DNA of 64,000 nucleotides, taken from NCBI GenBank assembly GCA_038255145.1, contig JBBSLP010000011.1, positions 1-64,000 on the forward strand, read 5' to 3'. This stretch comes from WHTX01 sp038255145 (lineage in GTDB: Bacteria; Actinomycetota; Acidimicrobiia; Acidimicrobiales; CAIXPF01). The position numbers and the translations under genes were made by a program. Of this stretch, positions 14,295-22,173 are shown one piece after another; the first letter of the stretch is position 1; each line of letters opens with the position of its first letter. The notes under the pieces were generated by a model, which worked only from the letters and a program-made list of their open reading frames with translations, was not told the origin of the DNA and made no database searches.

Positions 14295-15224
14295 GTGACC
14301 TCCCCCACCCCCCGGTCCGCCGCCGCGCTCCGCTTCGGTACCGTCACCTTCCTCTCCGACTACGGCACCGTCGACGAGTTCGTCGGCGTGGTCCACTCGG
14401 TCATCCGCTCCATCTCCCCCGGTGTGGCCGTCATCGACCTCACCCACGAGATCCCCCCCCACGACGTGCGCGCCGGGGCCCTGACCCTGGCCCGGTCGGT
14501 GCAGTACCTGTGCCCAGGCGTCGTACTCGCCGTCGTCGACCCCGGCGTGGGCACCGACCGTCGGGCCGTGGCCATCGAGGTGGGCGACGGCCAGTCGGTC
14601 CTGGTGGGGCCGGACAACGGCCTGTTGGCCTCGGCCGTGGCCATGTGCGGTGGGGCCACCCGTGCCGTCGAGCTCACCAACGCCGAGTTCCACCTCGAGT
14701 CGCCGGGGCCGACCTTCGCCGGCCGCGACATCTTCGCCCCCGCCGCCGCCCAGCTGTGCCTGGGCACCCCCCTCGAGGCCCTCGGACCCGAGATCTCCCT
14801 CGATGGGCTGCGCCCGGGCATCATCCCCCTGACCCGCTTCGAGGAGGGGAGGCTCGAGGCCGAGGTCCTGTGGGTCGACCGCTTCGGCAACGCCCAGCTC
14901 AACGTGGACCCCGACGAGATTGACGGCTGGGACGAGCGCCTCGAGCTCGCCGTGGGCGGGCGGGTGCGCACGGCCCGACGCATGCGCACCTACGCCGACG
15001 CCAAGCCCGGTGAGATCGGCCTGGTGGTGGACAGCTACGGGATGCTCTCGTTGTCGGTCGACCGGGGCTCGGCCGCGGTCGAGCTCGGCATCGACGCCGG
15101 CGATGCCGTCAGCCTGGCCCCGCTCGCCGACGAGGACACCGATCGTGGCGCCGATGGTGGGGCCACGATCCCCGTGACCCTGCGCCTCGGAGGCCGGGGC
15201 GGACCTGTGCAGGGAGGCCGATGA
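14295..15224 (+). CDS. SAM hydroxide adenosyltransferase-family protein (DUF62) lacking the catalytic His
   Basis: A 309-residue protein of the DUF62 family, which hydrolyses S-adenosylmethionine to adenosine and methionine and is related to the fluorinase and chlorinase SalL. The N-terminal TFLSDYGTVDEFVG and VVDPGVGTDRRAVAIEV place the first two triad residues at D82 and R89. The third, a His in the usual FHGRD context, is Ala142 here (PTFAGRDIFAPAAA). The C-terminal domain follows VLWVDRFGNAQLN. The start is GTG 14295. The stop overlaps the ATG of a 29-residue membrane peptide. Its activity is therefore uncertain. Confidence 0.85.
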   Translation: MTSPTPRSAAALRFGTVTFLSDYGTVDEFVGVVHSVIRSISPGVAVIDLTHEIPPHDVRAGALTLARSVQYLCPGVVLAVVDPGVGTDRRAVAIEVGDGQSVLVGPDNGLLASAVAMCGGATRAVELTNAEFHLESPGPTFAGRDIFAPAAAQLCLGTPLEALGPEISLDGLRPGIIPLTRFEEGRLEAEVLWVDRFGNAQLNVDPDEIDGWDERLELAVGGRVRTARRMRTYADAKPGEIGLVVDSYGMLSLSVDRGSAAVELGIDAGDAVSLAPLADEDTDRGADGGATIPVTLRLGGRGGPVQGGR

Positions 15225-15310
15225 GGCCAGCCACCACGCTCGTCATCGCCGTGCTGCTGGGCATGATCCTGCTCGCCGCCGTCGTCCAGTTCGTGTTCCT
15301 GGCCCGCTGA
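15221..15310 (+). CDS. 29-residue single-pass membrane peptide
   Basis: A very short gene whose ATG overlaps the preceding stop codon as ATGA, with AGGGAGG at 15211-15217 as ribosome binding site. The peptide starts MRPATT, has one continuous hydrophobic segment of about 20 residues, and ends FLAR, so it should insert as a single transmembrane helix. Translational coupling to the DUF62 gene supports it being expressed. I do not recognise the family; a role anchoring or modulating a membrane partner is only a guess. Confidence 0.6.
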   Translation: MRPATTLVIAVLLGMILLAAVVQFVFLAR

Positions 15311-15429
15311 GCGGGGTGCGGCGGAGACCTCCGCCCCTGGAGCTGAACCCTGCCTGACCAGCACCGTCCCGGGGTTCGGTGGCTGTCGGGGTGCTGTGGT
15401 GAACTTGGGGACCCACCCCGGAGCGTGCC

Positions 15430-16914
15430 GTGAACCTGGCCATGATCATCGAGCACCACGACGCTGCCGCCGTCGCCCTGGTGAGTCGCGGCAAGGCCAC
15501 CACCTACGGGGATCTCCGCCGCCAGGTGGCCGGGCTGCGGGGCGGGTTGGCCGCCCTGGGACTGCGCCCGGGGGACCGGCTGGCCCTGCTGTGTGCCAAC
15601 AACTGGTACTTCGTCGTCTCCTACCTGGCCGGCCTCGGTGCCGGCCTGGTGGTCGTGCCCCTCGACCCGGCCAGCCCGGCCCGGGCGCTGCAGGCCGAAC
15701 TGGCTGCGGTCGGGGCCAGGGCCGTCGTCGTGGGCCCCGCGGCCCGACCGACCTTCGCCCGCATCGACCTCGGGGCCCTGCCCGCGCTGGAACACGTCAT
15801 CGACTCGGGCACGCCGCTGCAGGGGCCCTGGCTGCTGCTGGATGACCTCCTGGCCGCCGCCCCCGCCGACATCACCCCGCGGGGCCCCGACGACCTGGCC
15901 ATCCTCATGTTCACCTCGGGCACCGCGGGTGCGCCCAAGCCGGCCATGCTCAGCCACGGCAACCTCGGCGCCAACCTGGGTGGGCGCACGCGGGTCCAGC
16001 CCGACGACGTGGTGCTGGGGGTGGTGCCGCTGCACCACATCCTCGGCCTCAACGGGTTGTTGGGTCCCACCCTGCACGGCGGGGGACGCATGGTGCTCGT
16101 CGAGCGCTTCGACCCGGCCTCGGCCCGCGACACCGTGGTGGGCCACGGCGTGACCGTGCTGGCCGGCACCCCTGACATGTGGGCCGGGCTGGCCGGGTTG
16201 CCCGACGTGGCGCCCGGGCAGTTCACCTCGGTCCGGGTGGCCGTGTCGGGGGCCAGCGCCCTGCCTGGGACGGTTCGCGACCTGGTCGAGGTGCGGATGG
16301 CCCTGGTCGTGGCCGAGGGCTACGGGCTGACCGAGCACTCCCCGGTGGTGACGTCGTCGACCTCGGGCCCGGCCAAGGCCGGCTCGGTGGGTCGGCCCCT
16401 GCCCGGGGTCGAGGTCCGCCTGGTGGGTGACGACGGCGCCGACGTCGGGACCGGCGGCATCGGTGAGGTGTGGGTGCGGGGGCCCAGCGTGTTCCGGGGC
16501 TACTGGCAGGACCCCGTGGCCACGGCGGCGGCGCTGACCCCCGATGGCTGGCTGCGCACCGGTGACGTGGCCCGGGTGGACGACGACGGTTGCTACGTGC
16601 TCGTGGACCGCATCAAGGACGTGATCATGGTCTCGGGCGTCAACGTGTACCCGGCCGAGGTCGAGGGCGCCCTGCTCGGTCATCCCGGGGTGGCCGGGGT
16701 GGTGGTCGTGGGCGTACCCCACCCCTACACGGGACAGGCCGTCAAGGCCTTCGTCGTGCCCGACGACCACGGCGCCATCGAGGAGGACGACGTGGTCGAC
16801 TTCTGCCGCCAGCGCCTGGCGGCCCACAAGTGCCCCACCAAGGTCGAGTTCGTGGACCGGCTGCCCGCAGGCTCGGCCGGCAAGGTCCTGCGCCGCGACG
16901 TCCACCCCGCCTGA
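15430..16914 (+). CDS. acyl-CoA synthetase / AMP-dependent ligase
   Basis: A 494-residue ANL-superfamily adenylating enzyme that should activate a carboxylate (probably a fatty or aromatic acid) with ATP and CoA. It shows the phosphate-binding loop LMFTSGTAGAPKPAMLSHGN, the adenine motif VAEGYGLTEHSP, the hinge GWLRTGD and the C-terminal catalytic Lys in PAGSAGKVLRR. All core motifs are intact and length is normal. It starts at GTG 15430 with GGAG at 15420-15423. It appears to be a single-gene unit between the DUF62 pair and rex. Substrate specificity cannot be read. Confidence 0.9.
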   Translation: MNLAMIIEHHDAAAVALVSRGKATTYGDLRRQVAGLRGGLAALGLRPGDRLALLCANNWYFVVSYLAGLGAGLVVVPLDPASPARALQAELAAVGARAVVVGPAARPTFARIDLGALPALEHVIDSGTPLQGPWLLLDDLLAAAPADITPRGPDDLAILMFTSGTAGAPKPAMLSHGNLGANLGGRTRVQPDDVVLGVVPLHHILGLNGLLGPTLHGGGRMVLVERFDPASARDTVVGHGVTVLAGTPDMWAGLAGLPDVAPGQFTSVRVAVSGASALPGTVRDLVEVRMALVVAEGYGLTEHSPVVTSSTSGPAKAGSVGRPLPGVEVRLVGDDGADVGTGGIGEVWVRGPSVFRGYWQDPVATAAALTPDGWLRTGDVARVDDDGCYVLVDRIKDVIMVSGVNVYPAEVEGALLGHPGVAGVVVVGVPHPYTGQAVKAFVVPDDHGAIEEDDVVDFCRQRLAAHKCPTKVEFVDRLPAGSAGKVLRRDVHPA

Positions 16915-16983
16915 CCCCGTCCACCCCTGCCTGACCCGTCAACGCCGCCCGGGACCGGCTCGGCGCCGGGGTCGGCTCCCAGC

Positions 16984-17001
16984 TTGTGAGCCTGTGCACA
17001 A
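16984..17001 (+). promoter_or_regulatory. Rex operator (ROP) overlapping the rex promoter
   Basis: TTGTGAGCCTGTGCACAA matches the actinobacterial Rex operator TTGTGAA-N4-TTCACAA at 12 of 14 defined positions. It is framed by a longer perfect inverted repeat, AGCTTGTG at 16981-16988 and CACAAGCT at 16997-17004. A candidate promoter uses TTGTGA (16984-16989) as -35 and TACGCT (17008-17013) as -10 with an 18-nt spacer, so bound Rex would block RNA polymerase. This predicts NADH-responsive autoregulation of rex and the downstream hem genes, as in Streptomyces. Confidence 0.85.
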
Positions 17002-17054
17002 GCTCCCTACGCTGCCCGGGTGCGTGACCGAGGGGACCCCAGGAGGAGGTCGGT

Positions 17055-17723
17055 GTGATCCCACCCCCGCCCCGACCCCTGCCCCACGCCACGGTGGCCC
17101 GCCTGCCCGACTACCTGCGCATCCTGGCCGACCTGGCCAACGTCGGCGAGGACACGGTGTCCTCGGGCCGGCTGGCCGACCTGGCCGGTGTCAACGCGGC
17201 CAAGGTGCGCAAGGACCTCAGCCACCTGGGCTCCTACGGCACCCGCGGCGTGGGCTACGAGGTCTCCGTGCTGCTCGACCAGGTGCGCGAGGCCCTGGGG
17301 CTGACGGCGGCCCGGGCTGTGGTCGTGGTGGGGGCGGGCAACCTGGGCCGGGCGCTGGCCGGCTACGGCGGCTTCGAGGAGCGCGGCTTCCCGGTGCGGG
17401 CCCTGGTGGACGCCGATCCGGCCAAGATCGGCACCGTCGTGGGCCCCCTCGATGTCCGTCACGCCGATGATCTGCCGGCGTTGGCCGTCGAGCTGGACCT
17501 GCGGGTGGGCGTCATCGCGGTACCCTCGTCCACGGCGCAGGACGCGGCTGACCGCCTCGTCGCCGCCGGCGTGCACGCACTGCTCAACTTCGCTCCGGCC
17601 CTGCTGAGCACGCCTGCGCACGTCGCCGTGCGCCGTGTCGACCTGGCCCTGGAACTGCAGGTCCTGAGCTACTACGAGCGCCAGTTGCGGCTGGCGGCAC
17701 CCGACACCCTGTCCACCAGCTGA
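17055..17723 (+). CDS. rex: redox-sensing transcriptional repressor Rex
   Basis: A 222-residue repressor that leaves DNA when the NADH/NAD+ ratio rises. The N-terminal winged helix includes SSGRLADLAGVNAAKVRKDL followed by GSYGTRGVGY, the hallmark of Rex. The Rossmann domain has VVVGAGNLGRALAGYGGF and the C-terminal helix that swaps between subunits ends YYERQLRLA. GTG 17055 is preceded by AGGAGGAGG at 17041-17049. A Rex operator lies 54-71 nt upstream. hemA, hemC and hemD follow, the same order as the Streptomyces rex-hemACD operon. Confidence 0.95.
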   Translation: MIPPPPRPLPHATVARLPDYLRILADLANVGEDTVSSGRLADLAGVNAAKVRKDLSHLGSYGTRGVGYEVSVLLDQVREALGLTAARAVVVVGAGNLGRALAGYGGFEERGFPVRALVDADPAKIGTVVGPLDVRHADDLPALAVELDLRVGVIAVPSSTAQDAADRLVAAGVHALLNFAPALLSTPAHVAVRRVDLALELQVLSYYERQLRLAAPDTLSTS

Positions 17724-17877
17724 CCACAGCCGGACCCGCCGACCGACCGTCCCCAGCGGTTTGCGGAGGGTCGGGCGCCCGACCAAGCTGGTCCCCGCAG
17801 GTTCCCGAGACGCAGCGCCCTGGGGTGCCGCCTCTGCCCAGCCTCCCAGAGCCCAAGAGATCGGAAAGCCGCCCGTC

Positions 17878-19146
17878 GTGTCGATCGTCGCCTTCGGCTT
17901 CAGTCACCGGACCGCCTCCCTGGCGCTTCTCGAGCGCGTCAGCCTGGGTGGCGACGCGGTCGGCAAGGCACTGCGCCAGCTGTGCGAGGCCGAGCCCGTG
18001 CACGGGGCCGTGGTGCTGTCGACGTGCAACCGCACCGAGATCTACCTGGACGCCGAGCGGTTCCACGACTCCTACGAGATCGCCCGCGACGTGCTGGCCG
18101 CCCACGCCGACCTGTCCCTGTGGGAGATCGGTGACCACCTGGCCGTCTTCTACGAGGCCGAGGCCGTCGAGCACCTGTTCTCCGTGTCCGCCGGGCTCGA
18201 CTCCGCCGTGCTCGGCGAGCACGAGATCCTCGGCCAGGTCCGTCGGGCCTGGACCCGGGCCCGCGACGAAGGCACGCTCAGCCCCACCATCGACCTCCTC
18301 TTCCGTCGGGCCGTCGAAGCCGGCAAGCGGGCCCGCAGCGAGACCGCCATCGGCCGGGGCACGGCCTCGGCCGGCCAGATCGCCGTCGAGCTGGCCGACG
18401 CCCGCCTGGGTGGGCTGGCCGGTCGCACCGCCGTCGTGGTCGGCGCCGGTTCCATCGCCACCACCGTCTCCGCCGCCCTCATGTCCCGGGGCCTGGGCCA
18501 GCTGGTGGTGACCAACCGCTCTGTGGACCGGGCGGCCGAACTGGCCGCGGTGCACGGAGGCCGGGCCACCGGCCTGGCCGCCCTGCCCGTGGAGCTGGCC
18601 GTGGCCGACCTGGTGCTGACGTGCACCGGCGCTCCCGAGCTCGTCCTCGACGCCGAGCTCCTGTCCGGCGCCGTGGGTGCGACGGTGCGGGACCGGCCCC
18701 TGGTCGTCATCGACGTGGCCCTGCCCCGTGACGTCGATCCTGGCGCCCGCAGCGTCGTCGGCCTCGAGCTCCACGACCTCGACGACCTGCGTCGCTTCGC
18801 CGCCGTCAACCTGGCCGGGCGGGAGCGCGCCGCGGGCAAGGCCCGCCAGTTGGTGGCCGATGCCGTCGCCGCCCACCTGGGTGAGCGCCGGGCCCGTCAG
18901 GCTGCCCCCGTGGTGGCCGGCCTGCGCCGCTGGGCCGAGGAGCTGCGGGTGGGCGAGCTCGAGCGTTCCCGGTCCCGTCTGGGCGGCCTCGACGAGACCC
19001 AGCTCGAGGCCGTCGATGCCCTGACCCGGTCCCTCATCAACAAATTGCTGCACAACCCCACCCTGGTGCTGAAGGAGGGGGCGGGCACCCCTCGGGGCGC
19101 CCGCCTGGTCGAGGCCGTCGGCGACCTCTTCGGACTGGACGACTAG
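17878..19146 (+). CDS. hemA: glutamyl-tRNA reductase
   Basis: A 422-residue enzyme that reduces glutamyl-tRNA(Glu) to glutamate-1-semialdehyde with NADPH, the entry step of C5 tetrapyrrole synthesis. The catalytic Cys is C50 in VLSTCNRTEIYL. The N-terminal GFSHRTASLALLERVS, the NADPH-binding VVVGAGSIATTVSAAL and the C-terminal dimerisation domain are all present. The frame is open back to 17761, but GTG 17878 gives the conserved start MSIVAFGFSHRTA and has GGAAAG nearby. Its stop codon overlaps the hemC GTG by one base. Likely controlled with rex by the operator at 16984. Confidence 0.95.
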   Translation: MSIVAFGFSHRTASLALLERVSLGGDAVGKALRQLCEAEPVHGAVVLSTCNRTEIYLDAERFHDSYEIARDVLAAHADLSLWEIGDHLAVFYEAEAVEHLFSVSAGLDSAVLGEHEILGQVRRAWTRARDEGTLSPTIDLLFRRAVEAGKRARSETAIGRGTASAGQIAVELADARLGGLAGRTAVVVGAGSIATTVSAALMSRGLGQLVVTNRSVDRAAELAAVHGGRATGLAALPVELAVADLVLTCTGAPELVLDAELLSGAVGATVRDRPLVVIDVALPRDVDPGARSVVGLELHDLDDLRRFAAVNLAGRERAAGKARQLVADAVAAHLGERRARQAAPVVAGLRRWAEELRVGELERSRSRLGGLDETQLEAVDALTRSLINKLLHNPTLVLKEGAGTPRGARLVEAVGDLFGLDD

Positions 19147-20048
19147 TGCCCGACGGGGGCACCGTGCGGGCCGCGACCCGGGGTAGCGCCATGGCCCTGT
19201 GGCAGACCCGTCATGTGGGCGCGTCCCTGGTGGCCGCCCGGCCCGACCTGGCCTTCGCCGAGGTCGTGGTGTCCACCGTGGGCGACCGGCGGACCGACCT
19301 GCCCATCGCCGAGATCGGTGGGAAGGGCGTGTTCGCCAAGGAGGTCCAGGCCGCTGTGCTCGACGGGCGGGCCGACCTGGCCGTCCACTCGGGCAAGGAC
19401 CTGCCCTCGGCCACCCCGCCCGAGCTCGTCATCGCCGCGGTCATCGAACGGGGCGACCCCCGGGATGCCCTGGTCGGCACCCGCTTGGCCGACCTGGCCC
19501 CCGGGGCCACGGTGGCCACCGGCGCCCCCCGGCGTCGGGCCCAGCTGGCCTGGTTGCGCCCCGATCTGACCTTCGCCGAACTGCGGGGCAACGTAGACAC
19601 CCGGCTCCGTCGGGCCCACGAGTTCGATGCCCTGGTCCTGGGCCTGGCCGGCCTGCAGCGCCTGGGTCGGGCCGACGTGGTGGTCGAGGTGCTGGACCCC
19701 GACGTCATGCTGCCCCAGGTGGCCCAGGGCACCATCGTGGTCGAGTGTCGTCGTGACGACCAGGCCACCGTCGACGCCCTGGCCCTGATCGACCACGGTC
19801 CCAGCCGGGTGGGGTTCCGGGCCGAGCGCGCCTACCTGGCCGCCCTGGGTGGCGATTGCACCCTGCCCGCCGGCGCCTTCGCCGAGGTGGCCGCCGACGG
19901 GGCCGTCGACCTGCGGGCCGTGCTCGCCTCCCTCGACGGTCACGTGCTCATGCGCCACCGCGTCGTCGGCGCCGACCCCGAGGCCGTGGGCGTCGAGGCC
20001 GCCACCCACCTGATGGACAAGGCGGGGGGCCGGGCCCTCCTGCGATGA
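19146..20048 (+). CDS. hemC: porphobilinogen deaminase (hydroxymethylbilane synthase)
   Basis: A 300-residue enzyme that polymerises four porphobilinogens into hydroxymethylbilane. The dipyrromethane cofactor Cys is C238 in LGGDCTLPAGAF. HSGKDLPS at 81-88 and IGGKGVFAKEVQAA are conserved. The usual TSSLRRQAQL motif is altered to TGAPRRRAQL but keeps the substrate-binding Arg residues. The GTG start overlaps the hemA stop by one base and the stop overlaps the hemD ATG as ATGA, indicating tight coupling in the rex-hemACD operon. Confidence 0.95.
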   Translation: MPDGGTVRAATRGSAMALWQTRHVGASLVAARPDLAFAEVVVSTVGDRRTDLPIAEIGGKGVFAKEVQAAVLDGRADLAVHSGKDLPSATPPELVIAAVIERGDPRDALVGTRLADLAPGATVATGAPRRRAQLAWLRPDLTFAELRGNVDTRLRRAHEFDALVLGLAGLQRLGRADVVVEVLDPDVMLPQVAQGTIVVECRRDDQATVDALALIDHGPSRVGFRAERAYLAALGGDCTLPAGAFAEVAADGAVDLRAVLASLDGHVLMRHRVVGADPEAVGVEAATHLMDKAGGRALLR

Positions 20049-21142
20049 CGCCGCCCCGGGTGGTGGTGGTCGGTGTCGGCCCCGCTGACCCCGACCAGCT
20101 CACGCTGCGGGCCCGTGACGTGATCGCCGGTGCCGCTCTGGTGGTGGCCGAAGCCGCCCTCCTGGCCCTGGCCCGCAGCGTGGTCGGCCCCCACGCCGTC
20201 GTGGTGACCGAGGCGCCGTCGTCGTGGCCTCAGGACGGCCACAGCGCGTGGTTGGTGGCGGGTGCGGGCGTGGCGTCCGAGCTGGTGGCCCGTCTGACCA
20301 GGGGTGGGGCCGTGGTCGATGTGGTGGCGGGTCTGGATGGCGCCGCCAGCGCCGTGGTCGACGCCACCCTGGTCGAGCCCCGCCGGGTGCGGCCCCTGGC
20401 CGGGCTGACGGTGGTGGTGACCAGGGCCGCCGAACAGGCGGGGGAGCTCAGCACCGCCCTGCGCCGCCGCGGCGCCGACGTCGTCGAGCTGCCCACCATC
20501 GTCATCGGGCCCCCGGCCGACGACGGCCGGGCCCTGGCCGAGGCCCTCGACCACGTGGAGCGCTACCAGTGGGTGGTGGTCACCTCGGCCAACGGTGCCC
20601 GACGCCTGCTCGACCTGGTGCCCGACGGCCGCCGCCTGGCCGGCGTGGGCCTGGCTGCCATCGGACCGGCCACCGCCGCGGTGTTGCGGGCCGCCCACCT
20701 CCCCCCCGACGTGGTGCCCGGCCGCTACATCGCCGAGGGCCTGTTGGAGGCGTTCCCCACCGCGCCGGCCGACGGGAGCGGTCGGGTGCTCATCGCGCGG
20801 GCCGCGGTGGCCCGCGATGCCCTGCCCGACGGGCTGGTGGCCGCCGGCTGGCAGGTCGACGTGGTCGAGGCCTACCGCACGGGGGTGGCCGGTGCTCCCG
20901 ATGTCGGTGTCCGGGCTGCGGTGGCCGGGGCCGACGTGGTCTGCTTCACCGCCCCCTCCACCTTCGAGCGCTTCCTGGCCCTGGCCGGCGCCGGTGCCGT
21001 GGCCCCCGTGGTCGCCTGCATCGGCCCGGTGACCGGTGACGCCGTGCGGGCCGCCGGCTTCGAGGTGACCGTGGAAGCGGCCGTGCACACCGTGGCCGGC
21101 CTCGTCGACGCCCTGGTCTCCTGGGCCCGGACCCGTCCCTGA
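20045..21142 (+). CDS. hemD: uroporphyrinogen-III synthase with truncated CobA-like N-terminus
   Basis: A 365-residue protein. Residues about 115-365 form a HemD domain, starting LAGLTVVVTRAAEQAGELSTALRRRGADV and including VVVTSANGARRLLDL, ARAAVARDALPDGL and VCFTAPSTFERFL; it cyclises hydroxymethylbilane to uroporphyrinogen III. Residues 1-110 begin VVVVGVGPADPDQLTLRARDVI, which resembles the start of uroporphyrinogen-III methyltransferase (CobA/SUMT). That domain is normally about 250 residues and the rest is absent or unrecognisable. Many actinobacteria have a full CobA-HemD fusion at this place, so this looks like a decayed fusion partner. ATG 20045 overlaps the hemC stop. Confidence 0.9.
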   Translation: MTPPRVVVVGVGPADPDQLTLRARDVIAGAALVVAEAALLALARSVVGPHAVVVTEAPSSWPQDGHSAWLVAGAGVASELVARLTRGGAVVDVVAGLDGAASAVVDATLVEPRRVRPLAGLTVVVTRAAEQAGELSTALRRRGADVVELPTIVIGPPADDGRALAEALDHVERYQWVVVTSANGARRLLDLVPDGRRLAGVGLAAIGPATAAVLRAAHLPPDVVPGRYIAEGLLEAFPTAPADGSGRVLIARAAVARDALPDGLVAAGWQVDVVEAYRTGVAGAPDVGVRAAVAGADVVCFTAPSTFERFLALAGAGAVAPVVACIGPVTGDAVRAAGFEVTVEAAVHTVAGLVDALVSWARTRP

Positions 21143-21158
21143 GGCAACCCCCTCACAC

Positions 21159-21193
21159 ATACGGTTGCCCGTATATGTGTTCTGACGTATGCT
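21159..21193 (+). promoter_or_regulatory. arsR promoter with overlapping inverted-repeat operator
   Basis: A sigma70-type promoter, TTGCCC (21165-21170), 17-nt spacer, TATGCT (21188-21193), ends 7 nt before ATG 21201, giving a leaderless message. The perfect inverted repeat ATACGG-TTGC-CCGTAT at 21159-21174 spans the -35 box and is extended by ACAC and GTGT flanks. Its position fits autorepression by the ArsR protein encoded just downstream. Confidence 0.65.
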
Positions 21194-21200
21194 CGCACCC

Positions 21201-21548
21201 ATGCCCGCACAGATGGCCGTCCTCGAAGCGATCGTCGAGCCGACACGGCGGCGGATCCTCGATGCCGTGCGCGATGGCGAGCGCTCGGTCGGCGAGCTGG
21301 TCGAGCAGGTCGGGATGCACCAGCCGGGTGTGTCCCGTCACCTCAAGGTGCTGCGCGACGCCGGGCTGGTGGAGGTCCGACGGGATGCGCAGCGGCGGCT
21401 GTACCGGCTCCGCCCCGAACCGCTGATGGAGCTCGACGCCTGGCTGGAGCCGTATCGGGCGGAGTGGACGGCGCGTCTCGATTCCCTCGAGCGGCACCTG
21501 CGACGCACGGCCACACCCATCCCCCCGACGCCGAAGGAACACCGATGA
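21201..21548 (+). CDS. ArsR/SmtB-family transcriptional regulator
   Basis: A 115-residue winged-HTH repressor: ILDAVRDGERSVGELVEQ then the recognition segment HQPGVSRHLKVLRDAGLVEVRRDAQRRLYRL. It lacks the CxC-type metal sites of classical arsenic or cadmium sensors; the only conspicuous potential ligands are His residues. ATG 21201 is chosen over ATG 21189 because the latter lies inside the -10 box. The gene overlaps the SRPBCC gene as ATGA, and ArsR-SRPBCC pairs are common. It probably represses this three-gene cassette through the inverted repeat upstream. Confidence 0.9.
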   Translation: MPAQMAVLEAIVEPTRRRILDAVRDGERSVGELVEQVGMHQPGVSRHLKVLRDAGLVEVRRDAQRRLYRLRPEPLMELDAWLEPYRAEWTARLDSLERHLRRTATPIPPTPKEHR

Positions 21549-22078
21549 ACGACGGCCCCTCCTCCTACGACGGCACCCTGGCCCGCACCGCCGATGGCGG
21601 CGTCATCCGGTTCGAACGCCACCTGCCCTATCGGATCGGCGACGTCTGGGACGCGATCACCGACCCCGACCGGTTGGCGGACTGGTGGTTGCCCTTCGAC
21701 GCCGACATCACCGTCGACCTCCGGGAGGGCGGCCAGATGGTGTTCGCCGGCCGGGGCGATGAACCGGTGATGATCACGCTCACCATCCGGCGCGTCGAGC
21801 CGCCGATGCTCCTCGAGCACACCCACGTCGACGCCGGCTCCTACCTGCGGTGGGATCTCGAACCGGTGGACGACGGCTGCGTGCTGCGGCTCAGCCACTT
21901 CGTGACCGATGCCGCCGGCGCCATCGACAACTGCTACGTCGTCGGCCTGCACACCTCGCTCGCCCGGCTCGTGCCCTGCCTGGCCGGCCGCCCGGTGGCC
22001 TGGGACTGGGACGGCTTCGCCGTCGCGCAGGCGCACTACGCCGATGTCGGCCTCGCCCCGCCGGTCCCCGCGCCCTGA
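21545..22078 (+). CDS. SRPBCC (AHSA1-like) domain protein
   Basis: A 177-residue START/Bet v1-like protein. The N-terminal IRFERHLPYRIGDVWDAITDPDRLADWW is the classic opening of the AHSA1-type SRPBCC family, which forms a hydrophobic ligand cavity. ATG 21545 overlaps the arsR stop codon. It is 95 nt upstream of a dihydrofolate reductase-family gene. Ligand unknown. The gap to the next gene contains three 17-bp tandem repeats starting immediately after this stop codon. Confidence 0.88.
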   Translation: MNDGPSSYDGTLARTADGGVIRFERHLPYRIGDVWDAITDPDRLADWWLPFDADITVDLREGGQMVFAGRGDEPVMITLTIRRVEPPMLLEHTHVDAGSYLRWDLEPVDDGCVLRLSHFVTDAAGAIDNCYVVGLHTSLARLVPCLAGRPVAWDWDGFAVAQAHYADVGLAPPVPAP

Positions 22079-22129
22079 CCACGACCACGAGGCGACCACG
22101 ACCACGAGGCGACCACGACCACGAGGCGA
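22079..22129 (+). repeat. three tandem 17-bp repeats
   Basis: CCACGACCACGAGGCGA is repeated three times without mismatch (22079-22095, 22096-22112, 22113-22129), beginning directly after the SRPBCC stop codon and ending 44 nt before the next ATG. The unit is not a multiple of three, so it is compatible only with non-coding DNA. The ribosome binding site GAGGAAGGA of the next gene lies downstream of the array. Confidence 0.9.
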
Positions 22130-22173
22130 CGACGACCGACAGCGCGTCGCCCCCACCGAGGAAGGAACATCGG

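Noticed and set aside
21189..21548. arsR starting at ATG 21189
   Set aside because: That ATG lies inside the TATGCT -10 box; ATG 21201 is 7 nt downstream and gives a normal ArsR N-terminus.
22079..22129. CRISPR-like array
   Set aside because: The three 17-bp units are directly adjacent with no spacers, and no cas gene is present.
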